Source: Colius striatus | Taxonomy: Eukaryota; Chordata; Aves; Coliiformes; Coliidae | Direction: 5' to 3' | NCBI RefSeq assembly: GCF_028858725.1 | Contig: NC_084764.1 | Coordinates: 18,961,501-19,025,500 of the forward strand | DNA length: 64,000 nt | In this document: one piece after another, positions 50,947 to 64,000 of the stretch | Numbering within the stretch: position 1 is the stretch's first letter | How the letters are laid out: each line of letters opens with the position of its first letter | The notes under the pieces: generated by a model | The model's input: the letters and a program-made list of their open reading frames with translations, nothing else | What the model was told of the DNA's origin: nothing | Database searches by the model: none | Translations under genes and position numbers: made by a program

Positions 50947-53900
50947 AGCCTCTTTCTAACACTAAAAGAGTTAAGGCTTCTATTCTGTTAAATTAAGAAA
51001 AATGCTGTTACTGTTTCCTCTGTGCTTGCCAGTGTGGTTTCCTCTGCAGTAATATCTATGACACCACAAAATTTGATGTTAGAAAAGGATGTTAGAAGAT
51101 AATGCTAGTTCACCAAGCACTTTGAGGAATAATCTAATATTTATAAATGTAAATACATACATATATGTTTGTTAAGCATCTCGAATCTTCTTCACATCCC
51201 CATGAATCTTGTGTGGCAGCAGCTCTGGAATGCAAAAACCATCTAGGGAATTCCTCATTGCTATGTTTAGTGCTAAAGAGCTAATGGCTTCAATATGTTG
51301 TATTGTTTAGATGTGAAGTTAGATTCAAAGATCAGACTCAGTTTCTTTTCTGGAAATCCCATTTAAATACAGTTAGGGTGTGCAAGTTCCACTTTTGACT
51401 GCCTTGCAAGTCCAAACAAGGTCCCAGGGTGGGACCCTGGAAAGTGCAGAAGAGTTTGTTTAGCAGAGCAGTTGCTTAGATAAGGTAGAAAAAGACATTA
51501 ACTCAGCTTTTAATTTCTAATTCTCAAATCACTAATTTTATTTGTCACCAGAAGAAGGAGCAATGTTAAAAAGGACAAGCAGCTTTAAGGAAAAGTATAG
51601 TTACTAAATTCTTCACAAAAACAGAGCTTACATGCAAATTTAATTACTACATCTCCAAAGGAGCCAGATAATGTAAACCAAAAGGTGCAAAGGATCTAGA
51701 TCACTGTAGTTCCCTAAAATCAAGTATACCCCACTTTAATTTAGTTTTATAAATTACTATATCTAGAATTTACTTTCTAACTCATTTTAATGGTTCCCTG
51801 TCTTTGTTCAACACCTTTTAATCTCCTGACCTATTTTCAATGTATAAGAAATTGCCCTTTGGTCATATTCCCACCTCACTGAAGTGACTGATGAGTTTGG
51901 GCAGAATTACATGCCTTTAGAATACAAGAGCTGAAGTCTGCTGTTAGTGGCTACAGCTCAGCCTACAAAGACTGAAGTAAAATCAGAGTTGTGCAATTTG
52001 CTAGACTTAAAAAGAAAACAAACCAAAAAACCTGAGTTGCCATCACTGGAAGTAGCTGGCCATCACTGGGAAACTGAACGGAAAAGTAATTCTTTTCAAG
52101 CTGGTTTTATGCAAACAGGGCAAAAGACCATTGAATCAATAATAAAAAGAAGGTGACTTAAATACAGTCTTCTATGACTTGTTCCACATTGCAATAATTA
52201 AAACAGTTTATCAACGAATAAAGTAAGTAAAGTTACCACAAGATATAAACCCATATATCCACTTGCTTTCTTTTACCCAGCCTTGGTAAACTCACCAGAA
52301 TAGTCAAATATGACGATGTGAAGATAATCTGTGAGTTACAGAAAGTGGTTCTCATTATACAGCAGCATCAATTACTCCACAACTTTTTGCCAGACCAGCT
52401 GATATTTTTCATGTCTTCTCTTGGGTAACCTGAGAACCTTCACTGAACTTATAGTACAGAGTATTGCTTCTCAATCTCTCTTGCAAGGCTTCATGATGTA
52501 CTTAGCATTATATGTACTTAGCATAACCTTTGAGTATGCTAATGAACACTTATGCAAGGGGGTAGCACTTTCAAAAATAGCCATTGTGTCCTCTGAACTC
52601 CAGACAGTTTCCTACCCATAATATACTCCCTCCTGGAGGCTGCTACTTGGCAATAGTCTCCTCTACTGTACAAAAATCAGTCAATAGTATCAGCCAAACC
52701 ATTCAAATAGTAAAGACCTTGCAGCTAACGCAGATCTTGCCTTCTTACTTTAAATTTATTCCAGCTCTTTAAAGAAGGAGGAAGAAGGGAGCGATTGCAT
52801 CCTCTATTTTGAGTAGACACAGCACCTGCCCTGCCACTGCTGCCCACAACAGGCAGCAATCTTTCACTGGCATCACAAAGATGCATGTCCTAAACATTTT
52901 GTAATATGAAAATTGAGGCACACTTCGTGGGTTATTTGTGATTTTGCTTTTGTGAGCCACCCAACATTATTTTGGGCAAGGGAAAGCATGCTACTCATGT
53001 ACCTGTTCTACCACTATCCTCAGCTCCTGCTAGAGCCCCTGCAGGTCTCAGGGCCGGGATCCAGATTGAATTGTTATCCATCTGGACTGGGCAGTAAGTG
53101 GAGAAGGGATTTTACTCCCACATTCTGAGTTTTGCACTGAGCACTCAGCCAGGGATAAGAACTGGGTTCAGAGACAGCAATAATTACTGCAGATTTTCAG
53201 AGCTGATGCAAAAAATGTTATCAGTTGATAACAATACTCTTACGTAACTTCTCCATGCTAAACAGAAGGGACTCTGTGGTAGAGAGACTTTTTGTGGTGA
53301 TTTGATAGTAGATCATAAGCTTTCCACAAGCTGTTTTTGAAGTCCTATGATTTTGAGGCTGGTTTTACGTTTGTAAATATTGTATACTATGGATTTAATA
53401 TTGTACATAGAAGTGGAAAATTCTGTCTATATGAGAAATACAAGTTTTCCCACCTATGCTATTCAATTTATGCTGAGAACTATTACAGTTGAGAAGAACA
53501 TCATGTAGGTCCTCCTATGTAATACACCTGCCTAATAATTCCTTTCTCTAAGTAGATCCAGATAGACAGGGTGCAAAATGTGAACCCCTATTGACAGATA
53601 AGCAGAAGTATAACATGAGAGTGAACCAGGGAGCTTAAGCATTTCTAAAGAGATTACCTACTGTTTAACGTAGGATACTTATAACATTCAAAGAAAAATC
53701 TATGCAAGTTCATTTTGCTAAAGATACTGTCATTTTCTACTGGCAAGACCTACTGCATTTTGCTATTGCATGGCCACTGGTGCTGTTGTATCATTTTGTA
53801 GAAAATAAATTTCCTATAGCTTTGTCCATTTCTTTTTGTGGTAAGGACAAAATAAGGCTTTCCATGCTAAATTAAGATAGATCAAGATTGTGTATTAAAA

Positions 53901-56151
53901 AAACCCTAAATCAACATTCTCTTCTGATGCTATCTGAAAACAGCAGCAGGCTGCACCAACCATTACCTTTCTGGGGTTTTCTTTCCATTTAAAATATTGT
54001 ATGTATTGCAATGGTAGCTGACAATAGAAGTTTCAATCAGGTATGTTATATGCCAAAATGGTAAGTCAGAGTACACAGAGGAATAGAAAATAAAATTTTT
54101 AAAAAATCATAAACTGCATTCTAATGTGAAAAGGAAAGATTAGGCTTGATGCTGACGAAGACCATGCAGAATATGAATACTAGCAACGTTTTTTGTACAT
54201 ATGCATTATGAACACAGAGCTTTGGGCATAACACAAAAGTTACTTTGTAATGACAAAATTTCTTTCACCCCAAGGTGAATTTGATGCTGAAACATATTTT
54301 CATAAAGAATACTGTGGTTCTTGTTAAAAGTGAGATAATCATAATGACACTTTAATTATTAGCCAAGACTTAGGACAAAATATGTCTGCACTCAGTGTTG
54401 CTAATAGCACCCAGTCGATGTAGGTCTCTGCTCCTTTCACACAGCTCAAATCATACGAGGATAAGATTGACCTTATTTCAAGAAAGAATTATTCATGTCA
54501 CTTCGTTTAGTTATAGAGGTTGTTCACCCAGTCATGCCTGACTGAAATAGAAAGGATGGATTTACAAATTCAGTGCCAGACACTGACAAAGTACTTTATT
54601 TAATCTCTAAAATTAGTTCCAGAGCTACAAAAGGGAGAGGAAGAGACAGATTCAGCATGCCCATTGGAAGAACTGTAATATCATTTAGGACCTCAAGTAG
54701 TCACCTGTCAACTCCTATAGTCTCTTCTCTTCCATAGACTTTTTCTCTCTGTCTTTAATACAGTCCATATACTTGTCTAACCACATTGCTCCATTAGTCT
54801 TTTTTGTTTAATTTCCACTTTCACTATCATCTCTGCATTATCATCTCTCAGACAGCACAGCCTCTCAGCTCTCTCAGGTCCATATTTTTCTCCCTCAACA
54901 GAACCTCTGAACACCTGACAATCTTGAAGGTGCTTTCATAGGATTTCTCTCCAAAAAGTATACTTACTCCTCATCCCCTAGACACCAAGCCTTCTCTCAT
55001 CTTTACATTCCAAGGAAAGAAGATAGAAATTCTAATGGTTAAGACAACAAAGCTATGTTTGAGGAGAAGATTAAATTTAGGATACCTACAGTTTTCACAA
55101 CAGGACATCCTTAATTTCTTCCAGATTCCTTTTCCCTCTCCCTTAAGTCCATTCTTATTGCTACCTGGAATTTAGCCAGCGCAAGTACTTGCAAAACAAA
55201 TGGTCCAAATTATAAGGACTCCAAATCTTTTCAGTCCTAACTGTCAAATGAAAGATATCCCTGTCCAGCAGGCAATGCACCTTACACTTGGGACATAGGC
55301 CTTGTGGCAACTCTAATTATCCACTCCTAAATCCCTGCTTGAATCTTGACCTAAGAGAAGAATTTATATTAAGCTACTTTCATTCTGAGTAAGAGTATTC
55401 ATGCAGCAGGATAAACAATGTTCAATCACCACACTTTGGACCTTAATTCTTATTAGTCAAATATTCATATATACAGGAGCTTTACTGGATTTTCCATGCG
55501 GGTACTAGTCTGGTCAAGCCCTCTTCAGCATTAGAAGTGTGTCTTTTAACAGAAAATGGCTTATTTTTCAGATATATTTTCTATGGGGCATAGCACTGAG
55601 TGCCAGTCAACTTAATGGCTAGCAAATCACAAGAACTGCTTGTTATTTCATACACCATTGCTTGTATAGACCTTACAGTAGTCAGTGATTCTACTCACAT
55701 TTTAGTCCAATGTGACTGCTGTTTTCCACAACGATAAGTAAGCAGTAGTAGGTAATAACTATCCCACAACAAGCTTATTTTATAGAGCCTGAGAACTCAA
55801 GCAATGAAGGAATTTGCAGTGCTGCTATTATAGTCCATGTTTGTATTGGTACGGTAAGTAGATAAACTGACAAAATGGCAGTATTTCACTTAAGTAGCTT
55901 TCCATTTTCTCTCTTTTATGTAAGTATATACATTTCCATGTTTATTCCCTTATCATTCACTAATATGGGACATAATTGTGAGACTGAGATTTTCTTTCAA
56001 ATGGGACTCTGCATCACTGACTTTATTTTACCTTTGGTGTAGTTATGCTAAGAAAAACAAGTATGTGAGCTATGAATGGTCTTGTCACAGCCATTATCTT
56101 TCTCCTGATGGCTTTTTAAGTTCAACACAAACTATTTACATGTAGCTGTTG
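50947..56151. other. Intergenic, no gene recognised
   Basis: Five kilobases of AT-rich sequence with no recognised gene or interspersed repeat. The longest open frames (about 60-70 codons) have no family resemblance. Confidence 0.6.
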
Positions 56152-56300
56152 GAATCACAGAAATAAGGGCACAGAAGAATCTCAGGAGGTCATCAATTGC
56201 CTCTCCCTACTGTAGGGCAGAGCTAAACAGCTAAACCAATCTGAGGTCTCCCTATCAGTTAGTATCTTACCCATGTCCACACATTAGCTACTGGTGGCTG
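56152..56300 (-). mobile_element. Possible ancient CR1 3' end
   Basis: GGAATCACAGAAATAAGGG, then CTCAGGAGGTCATCAATTG and CTGTAGGGCAGAGC, follow the layout of old CR1 3' UTRs (ATCACAGAAT ... AGGAGGTCAT ... GCAGGGC). Divergence is high and the 5' edge is unclear. Confidence 0.4.
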
Positions 56301-57591
56301 ATTACCTCAGCTTCAAGATCTGCTGTATTTATAGATGATGTGACTTTTAAGAGATCATGTGATCCATACCATGCATTGCATGTATAGGTCTTTTCATTTC
56401 ATGCTCTTACTGTCTCCTTTCACAATGTTCTGTGTCCTCTGCAGGTCTGCAAATCTACGCATTCCAGTAGAAAGAAGGGAATTTCCACCATCCCTCAACC
56501 CAGCACTATAATCTGCAAATAGTTTACATCAGCCTCTGTGTTCTCTGATAAATCCTCTGTTTTCACAACCCCGAGCAGTCATATAAATAGCAACACATTA
56601 TATCATTTCTTGAAAAAGCCACAAAAGTTCCCAAGAAACTGATTGCCTAACTGAAGATGCAGGGAAAAAGGGCAAAACTAACCACAATGTACCAGGTAAG
56701 CAAAACATCTGAGACTTTGCTTCTTACTTTCTTTCGTTTGCAAAACACTCAGATACAATTGTAATTTCTAAAATGGTGAAGTCTGCACAGACTGCACAGA
56801 ACTTTCCTTGAAAATCCTTTTGCACAGTGGGAACTCCACTGGGAGAATGTGGCTTGGATAGTGAAGTGGTCTCAAAGCTGGTGGTCTGTGTTCTAGCAAT
56901 ACATTACTTATCCATATGCTGCAGATTATTTTTCTCGAGGCATTCATCATCTTGATATTAGCAGGTATCATTAAAATGGCTATGAGAAGGCATGTATTTA
57001 ATTGTAGGAACTTGTCTGCAACTATATGGAATTTATCCAGAGCAAAATAATCAGCACAGGAGAAAAATTCCACTCTCAGAGCAGGAATATTGCCAGCGAG
57101 TCTGGAATTTCACCCTTGAGACCATTTCTCCCTTCACAGTTACAGATGAGATGGAAAAATATTACAGTGTCACTTCAGAAGGAGAACATCAGGCAATAAG
57201 CAAATCGCTCTATCACCGTTGCTGAGCAGGTCTCAGTAATAACTCCAGCTTATTGCCCTAGAAACCTTGGCCTCATGCCTTTTCTGACGGAACAGCATTA
57301 ACAAATTCTACACTTTAAAAAACTTGTGTGGCTTTTTGTTTGTTTTTTCCCTCTGGGTCGGAGTTATCTGGTACAGTATGCTTACACGATGTAATCACCA
57401 GTGAACCCTAACTAGGGTAATTCCAGGGAGAAGAACCTGACAGGGGGAGAACAGATTTGGAATAACCAGAAAGGGCACAGATCTGAAGTGTAATGACATA
57501 TTTCAAGTGCTCCGAACCCACGGGGCCTTTTAACAGACTAGAAATTATGAGCTTCAATCTACTGTGTAGTAAGAAAAAAATAAACGAAAGA
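56301..57591. other. Intergenic, no gene recognised
   Basis: Nothing recognisable. The overlapping open frames near 56768-57225 are short and without family resemblance. Confidence 0.5.
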
Positions 57592-57790
57592 ACCATAGAA
57601 TTATGGAATCATTTTGGTTGGAAAAGATCTTAAAGATCAAGTCCAATTGTAAACCTATTACTGCAAAGCCCACCACTAAACCATACTAACTCTATTGCCT
57701 GCTTATAAAGAAAGGCTCATAGACACCTTGACAGAACTGGTACCCAAGTGCCTTCAAACCTATACAAACTTGTTCTGTATAGAACAGTCT
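57592..57790 (-). mobile_element. Old CR1 3' end, distinct subfamily
   Basis: CCATAGAATTATGGAATCAT, TTTGGTTGGAAAAGATCTT, AAGATCAAGTCCAATTG and GCCCACCACTAAACCAT follow the 3' end of the older avian CR1 subfamilies whose signature is 'TTTGGTTGGAAAAGACC...CACCACTAAACCATG'. Confidence 0.8.
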
Positions 57791-60700
57791 TCACAATAAA
57801 TATCAAGGGTTATGAATTGGAAATAGGATTTTATTTACGCTATAGAAACAGAAACTTGCAAAGATTCAATGACCAAGACAGTCAGTTCCAGATATAAGTC
57901 CCAGGAAAAAATTCCGGAATAATAGTCTTTTCCCACCTCAAGATGGTGCCCTATTATGTACTGTATTATAATTATGTCACAAGAATTGATAACAGTAGAT
58001 TGACCAAAGAAAAATAGCTTTATTCCCGTTTGAGTCTGAAGAATCTAGTGCCTAATCTTAGAAACAGTCACTGAAATAACTGACTCATACATCTATAAAC
58101 AAAGCTGCTCCTATGAGCAAATTTGCTCTGTGCTTTTAGCACCGTCTAAAACTTGATGTGTCAAAGACAAAAATGCACTGGACGATACACTACAAACAGT
58201 TGATTCTCAACATCCCAGTTCACACTAAAAATATTTCCAGGGATATTCATAGATGGCAGACACAGACCTAATGTCCTGTTTGTACAAGGACATGAAGAGG
58301 AGCATGTTTCCAGATCTACATCATCAGAAAGTGATTGAGATAATATAATAAATTCCAGTGATACAACTGGAATGAATGCAAGGTCATAAGTGTAAGAGTC
58401 ATTGCACTGCTCTTAATGATAGATCATGGCCCTTAAGTACACATTTATCAGAGAGCTGATAGGTAACAGATGACGTAACACAGCTGATCAAAGAGATTTT
58501 TTTTTTTTTTTTCAAAATAAATTGAGTGAATTAATTTTATGGATCAAAACCCAGTAAAGTACAGGAGATCTACTAAAGAATGGATGATTTCCTTATTGAA
58601 TGCTTCCCTAAACAATAATGTAACATACAACCTGCATAAGAACAAGCTAAATTCTTCATTACTCAGAGAAGATTAATTAGCTTAATTGGGATTGCTTCTA
58701 AGATTGGTAATTTTAGATAATTTAGAAAAGTTTAGCTGAAACAAAAAACTCTTCTTAGATTTTAAGGACCTAGAAAACTTACGTATAGCAATTCTAAGAA
58801 AGAATACCTAAAACAGCTAGATAAACCATCTATAGCAAATATGTACTGTAAAAGTAAAAGCAACCAAGAAATCTGTCCACATTATAGATTTCCAAGTCTC
58901 AAGCATTGGAATATGGAGAAACCAAGGAGTTATTTGCCCAGCTAAAGCACATGTAGTGTGGCTTCCAGAAAAGGCTAACACTAAAAGGGAATGGAGCTTG
59001 CTAGAAGTATTTTCAATAGTTGGATTGTGAACAGAATTGATTTTAACTCCTGTCAGTGAAAGTCTTAATTGATACTATTCTTTATTCTGCTGCTATTTAC
59101 CTATGTACAGATATGTACATAGTATATACATGTCACAGCAGTACTGCTCTTAGGAAAGAAGACTAAAGCAGTGGTTCCAGAGGGTTACAGAGTCTGGTAA
59201 AAACTGATATTTTTTAAGAAAGGGATTTGCAATTTTCAGAAAGAAAGGAGGTGACAGCACAGTATTTGCAGCAGATGCACAACTTTGGAATGATATGGGC
59301 AGAAGGGGCAGAAGGGGCTATGAGTATGTAATTTTGCTGAGGTTATACAGTGTGATGGACCAAGATTACACTTTCCTTTGCTGTACCTGTCTCCTAGTTT
59401 GCAGACATCTCCAACATCAGGGCTTTTAGCCTAACTCTGAACAGGTCTCATCAGTAAGGACTTGAAACTGCCTGTGGCATCCAGTGACTCATCTTACATA
59501 GTGACTCAATGTTGCAAGCTGATAGTTTAGCCAGACTTAGAAACGGTGAAAAGTTTTCAATTGCTTTGGTTCTTTTTTTCTATGGACAATATTTTTGAGA
59601 TTGCCTCCTACCACTCTGCTCAAGATTCCTGTTTATAGCCCACTGACCATCCTTTTCACTGCAGGGATCTCACTGCAGGGTGCTTCAGTTTCGAAAATTG
59701 CTCAGTTCTCACAGTGATTCTATTCCTAGCATGTGAACAACATCACTAAAGCTTTCTTCCTGGGGGACGTCCTTCAGAGCAGATGATATTTTAAAACAAA
59801 GATGAAGACCTGAGAACCCCAATCAAATTATCAGATGTGAATTTACAAGATTGTCCTTGGGAGGAAGTATGATGCAGGAAAGCAATCTGCTGACTTTAGA
59901 ACAAGAGTATTTATGATGTTTGTGTTGCAAGGCAAAACTCTGCATAATCAGACAAATGGGTAATCTAAGTTCAGCAGTAGCCATACTGCTTGGGTATAAC
60001 CATTTACCTCCCTATTACACTGCAATAATCATGTTACTAAGGGACATGCCTCCTGGAAGTACAGGCAGACTTTGTGTGATAGATTGCTGATATTCATGCA
60101 GAAAAGCAAGACCACCAAACCTTTGCACTTGTCAATATTTGTACTCCAGCAGTCAGTGACTAATGGCTTAACACATTGATTCTCGTTGCCACTCTCCCTC
60201 TGTCTTCCAGGAAAAATCAGATTCAGTTTCCCAACTCAGGAGATTGGAAAAAAATTGAAAAACACAGCCCAGTGCCAGTCTCCAAAATAAATACTCTTTA
60301 TTCTCACAAAGTCCTTTACACCCAAATACACCCTAAGCTTTTATTAAAAACAAAACCAAAAAACTCCTACCCACTACCAGCAACAAACCCAGCGAGGACA
60401 GTGATGTCTGTTTTAGAGGCAAAGCCTTAGCATTTTGCCTGAGTTAATCTGGAACCAGAGCCCAAGACTTACAGGCTCCAGTCTCAGTATCCTGACAGCT
60501 AGGTCAGTACAATTTACCTAGTACTTCCCACTCAGCTCTTGCCTGCATGTATTTGCATCCAACTTGCAGCCACTTCTTGGCAGAGATGAAGAGGTTCAAC
60601 CAGCATGTTTAGTAGCAAAGTATCACCTCCTGTATCTCTGCATAACACTAAACCAAATTAGAGGGCCTGCCTTTCACCATTTCCAGTTCAGTAAAAGATG

Positions 60701-61078
60701 AAGTAAACACAAAGTTTGTCTTGTATGGGCACGGTCAGCACAGGCATATTTCTGCAATACAGCCTATGAAGGGGCAAAGACCTGGAGTGCAAATCCTTTG
60801 ACTGCCATGATCAGGCCTGGTCTTCTCACCCACTGACATTAGCATATATCATTACAGATTTTTTACTCCTCCTGCTCATGGAAATGGCTGGTTTTATTAA
60901 GTAGGAACTCTATTCTTGACAAAACCAGATCTGTATTGCATTAAGCAGTCAATCACATTTCATGCTATGCCAGGGTTGAAGTAACTGATAATTAAAGTTT
61001 GATTTCCGTGGCGAATCTGTGAAAGTATGCAGTTTCACTTTCACATTTTAGATGTCTCTGAAAAGGAAAAAAAAAATA
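57791..61078. other. Intergenic, no gene recognised
   Basis: AT-rich DNA with a T run near 58497-58512 and a short tandem of GGGGCAGAA at about 59307-59327. No gene seen. Confidence 0.55.
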
Positions 61079-61344
61079 GACATGGCAAGGGGAAAATAAA
61101 CACAGAATCCAAAAAGTTCCATGTAAACATAAGGAAAAACTGTTTTACTGTGAGAGTGAGGTAGCCCTGGCACAGGCTGCCCAGGGAGATCGTGGAGTCT
61201 CCTTCCTTGGAGGTCTTCAAGACCTGCCTGGACACATTCCTGTGTGATCTGATCTAAGTGAACCTGCTTCTGCAGGGCGGTGGGACTAGAAGACCTCTAA
61301 AGGTCCCTTCCAACCCCTACCATTCTATGATTCTATGATTCTAC
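61079..61344 (+). mobile_element. CR1 LINE, short 3' end
   Basis: The plus strand has CCAAAAAGTTCCATGTAAAC, GCACAGGCTGCCCAGGGAG and CTTGGAGGTCTTCAAGACC, then the 3' UTR and tail ATTCTATGATTCTATGATTC at about 61342. 5'-truncated just before the KLEHKKFH codons. Confidence 0.93.
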
Positions 61345-62254
61345 ATTTGTTTTCCCCTTGCCACATCCCAACTATCCATTAAATTCTCTTATGCTGTGAG
61401 TTTTCTGCAAAGGCTATCCACAGAAAGAGAAGAAAAAAAAGGACATTGATAGTGAAGCAGTGCTTCTGCAGACCCTCTCTTTCAAAATCTGTCTCTGTCA
61501 AGAAGTCTTAGCACAATTCTTATTTTATGGTAAGATAAGGATACTGTGTGTCTCTTCAGCTCATGGGTCTCATTTCTTAGGCCTGGTACTGCCAAGAGTT
61601 CTTGTGTGAAACCTCTTCCCCCAGCCACAGTGCTAGAGATGATTGATATATTTCACATGACAAGGGCCCAAGTAAAATCCACAGATGTTAGAAGACAGAA
61701 CTGGAACTCAGAAAAACCATCTTCTTCAAAAGTATCTTCAGCATCAGTCTGCAGCAACACAGATTTTCAGCCTATACTTATTTGTTCATATGCAATCACT
61801 TACTTGTCTGTCATAATTACCTTGACAAATGCACTTACACAAACTAAAAAGGATACTTACTTTTTTAAAAAATGAAAACTTTTCTCCAATTAAAAAAAGT
61901 ACATTGCCACATAAACGTGTTTATCTTTTACTTTCTTCTGAAAAAAAAAATCATAGAAAAGATTTGCCATTTTTTGCTGAATTTTTTTTTCCATGTTTAG
62001 GCAAAATATATTTACAAATCAATATTTTATCTCAAAACCTACACAAATCTGAGATTTTGGGGAATTCCTTTTACAGAACATTACCTGAATAAATAGGATT
62101 GTATCTTCTTTCATTTTCCTATTATTTTTAGTAGATTTTCTACAGAAATCACTTATAGATTTGCCAGAAAGATAATACCTCCGAGTATGTCAGCCACATT
62201 CCTCAGTGGACCACAAAGACATTACTATTCCTGATAGTGCAGGTTGTAAAAAAA
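61345..62254. other. Intergenic, no gene recognised
   Basis: AT-rich sequence with several A and T runs (for example 61939-61949). No gene or repeat recognised. Confidence 0.5.
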
Positions 62255-62300
62255 CAATCTTAAAGTCCTTTCCAATACAAACCATTCTATAATTCTATGG
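62255..62300 (+). mobile_element. CR1 3'-tail relic
   Basis: ATCTTAAAGTCCTTTCCAA, then ACCATTCTATAATTCTATGG, match the last ~45 bp of CR1 with a few substitutions; no body precedes it. Confidence 0.6.
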
Positions 62301-62741
62301 CACTAATGCTAAATGTATAGCTTTTAAGATAGCTTTTAAGCAACAGCTAAAAGTTCTCTGTATGAACTGCGAAAATCTGGTCAGTATCAGAGTGAAAAAA
62401 CTAAGTTATGTGAAGTGGCAGAAAGCTGTTGGTCAGGCTCCAAGATGATAGAGTGCTTCAGTTAAAAAACAAAATACCTGACCACTTGAGCTGTTACAAG
62501 ATATTGCCAAAATAAACCACAATTATTTATTCAGACGATATTCCTTGGCTCTCCTTTCAGGAAAACTGCCAGAAAATAAATGAGGTATTCACTGAATCAA
62601 CAATCCAGAAAAGACACTTATAGAAAGGTCTGAAGTCAGAATATGCAGCACGCTTCATTTAACTAAGCCATATAGTTAGATAAAGACTTGTTTTACCTTA
62701 GCTCACTGAGATTGCTTTTTACCATTTAAAATGTATCTGGT

Positions 62742-64000
62742 ATCATAGAATCATAGAATGGTAGGAGTTGGAAGGGACCTTTAGAGATCATCTAGTCCAA
62801 CACCCCTGCAGAAGCAGGTTCACCTAGATCAGGTCGCATAGGAACATGTCCAGGCGGGTCTTGAAGACCTCCAAGGAAGGAGACTCCACAACTCCTCTGG
62901 GCAGCCTGTGCCAGGGCTCCGTCACCCTCACAGTGAAATAGTTTTTTTCTTATATTTAAGTGGAACTTTTTGTGTTCCAGCTTCATCCCATTTCCCCTAG
63001 TCCTGTTTCTAGCTACTATAGAAAAAAGGGATGTCCCAACCTCCTGATACTCACCCTTTAGATATTTATAAATGTTAATAAGATCACCCCTCAGTCTCCT
63101 CTTCTCCAGGCTAAACAGCCCCAGTTCCCACAGCCTTTTCTCATATGAAACATGCACTCATAGAGAAGTTATCAGGTTGGTCAAACAGGATTTCCCCTTG
63201 GTGAAGCCATGCTGACTCCCCCTGATAACCATCTTATCCTTCATATGTTCAGTGATAACATTCAGGATGAGTTGTTCCATCACCTTTTCAGGGATGGAGG
63301 TGAGGCTGACTGGCCTGTAGTTTCCTGGGTTGTCCTTCCTGCCCTTTCTGAAGACTGACATGACATTGGCCTTTCTCCAGTCCTCAGGCACCTCATCTGT
63401 CCTCTATGATTGTTCAAAAATGATGGAGAGAGGCTTAGCAATCACATCAGCCAGCTTCCTCAGCACTCTAGGATGCATCCCATCAGGACCCATTGACTTA
63501 TGAGCCTTAAGCTTGGCCAACAAGTCTTTAACCTCTTCCTCTTCCACCCAGGGCAAATCCTCTGCTGTCCTGGCCATCCTGTTATCCTTGCTGGACTGGG
63601 CTTCCCAAGGGTCGGCCTTGGCCATAAAGACTGAAGCAAAGAAGACATTCAGTACTTCGGCCTTCTCTGCATCCTCAGACACCAGGGCACCCTCAATGTT
63701 TAGCAGCAGGCCCACAATACCCCTCCTCATCCTTCTGCTGATGATGTACTTGAAAAATGCCTTATTACTGTCCTAAACTTCCCTAGCTAAATTTAATTCT
63801 AGAAGGGATCTAGCCTTCCTAGTTGCACCCCTGCATGCCCTGGCAATGTTCCTATACTCTTCCCAAGAAGCCAGCCCATCTCCATCTCTCATAGATGGCT
63901 GCTTTCTGCCTGAGTTGTCCCAGCAGATCCTTGCTCATCCATGGAGGCCTCCTACGTCCTTTTCCTCATTTCTTGTGTATTGGAACACACTGATCCTGGG
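62742..64000 (-). mobile_element. CR1 LINE with internal deletion of the RT core; runs off the window
   Basis: The 3' tail is at 62742. Reading upstream come the C-terminal ORF2 codons (SPSLGGLQD region, [31 protein letters not shown]) to about 63150, which joins directly to QHGFTKGKSCLTNLIT at about 63158. The segment from FYECTTGRL through the DD catalytic motif to KMIRGLE, present in the 514-1990 and 39014-39945 copies, is absent. Further upstream are [35 protein letters not shown] and the linker, to the window edge. An in-frame stop at 63773-63775 is at the same codon as in the 514-1990 copy; another lies near 63404. Confidence 0.93.

Noticed and set aside
50649..50958. Similar segments CAAACCTCTTTCCA and CAAGCCTCTTTCTA flanking the CR1 at 50683, as a target-site duplication
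   Set aside because: The left copy lies about 20 bp away from the CR1 tail, the match is imperfect, and CR1 usually makes no clear target-site duplication.

Overview
This is a 64 kb piece of a vertebrate nuclear genome, almost certainly avian. The main evidence is about a dozen CR1 LINE fragments with the characteristic 3' tail (repeats of ATTCTATG), together with a spliced gene with GT-AG introns and a CpG island. I cannot name the bird order from the sequence.

The window holds one recognisable gene: EGLN3 (PHD3, HIF prolyl hydroxylase 3), on the minus strand. All five coding exons can be placed with matching splice sites and reading phase: 33343-32987, 12331-12212, 9685-9549, 8848-8775 and 6881-6844. 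They total 726 nt, or 241 codons plus a stop. The Fe(II) ligands His135, Asp137 and His196 and the 2-oxoglutarate-binding Arg205 are all present, so the enzyme looks intact. A long 3' UTR appears to run down to a polyadenylation signal near 3240. The promoter lies in a CpG island (about 32500-34360) with HIF-type RCGTG motifs, a CCAAT box and GC boxes. Intron 1 (20.7 kb) has a compact, CpG-retaining patch at 20198-20639 with seven RCGTG cores, about 12.9 kb downstream of the start codon. It is a good candidate for the hypoxia enhancer reported in the first intron of mammalian EGLN3.

Layout: 1-3215 is downstream intergenic DNA with a composite retroelement (CR1 plus an LTR-like piece); 3216-33343 is EGLN3, with CR1 fragments in introns 1, 2 and 4; 33344-34810 is the promoter and CpG island; 34811-64000 is AT-rich, gene-free DNA with CR1 fragments. 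The gene-free stretch agrees with the gene desert upstream of EGLN3 in mammals. The CR1 copies include two long, very similar ones near the two window ends that share the same in-frame stop, one with its reverse-transcriptase core deleted, one with a 43-bp triplication, and an opposed pair flanking EGLN3 exons 3-4.

I found no bacterial-type system, CRISPR array, rRNA, convincing tRNA or second protein-coding gene. The most interesting biology is the probable HIF feedback circuit (HIF sites at the gene for a HIF hydroxylase) and the CR1 rearrangements.
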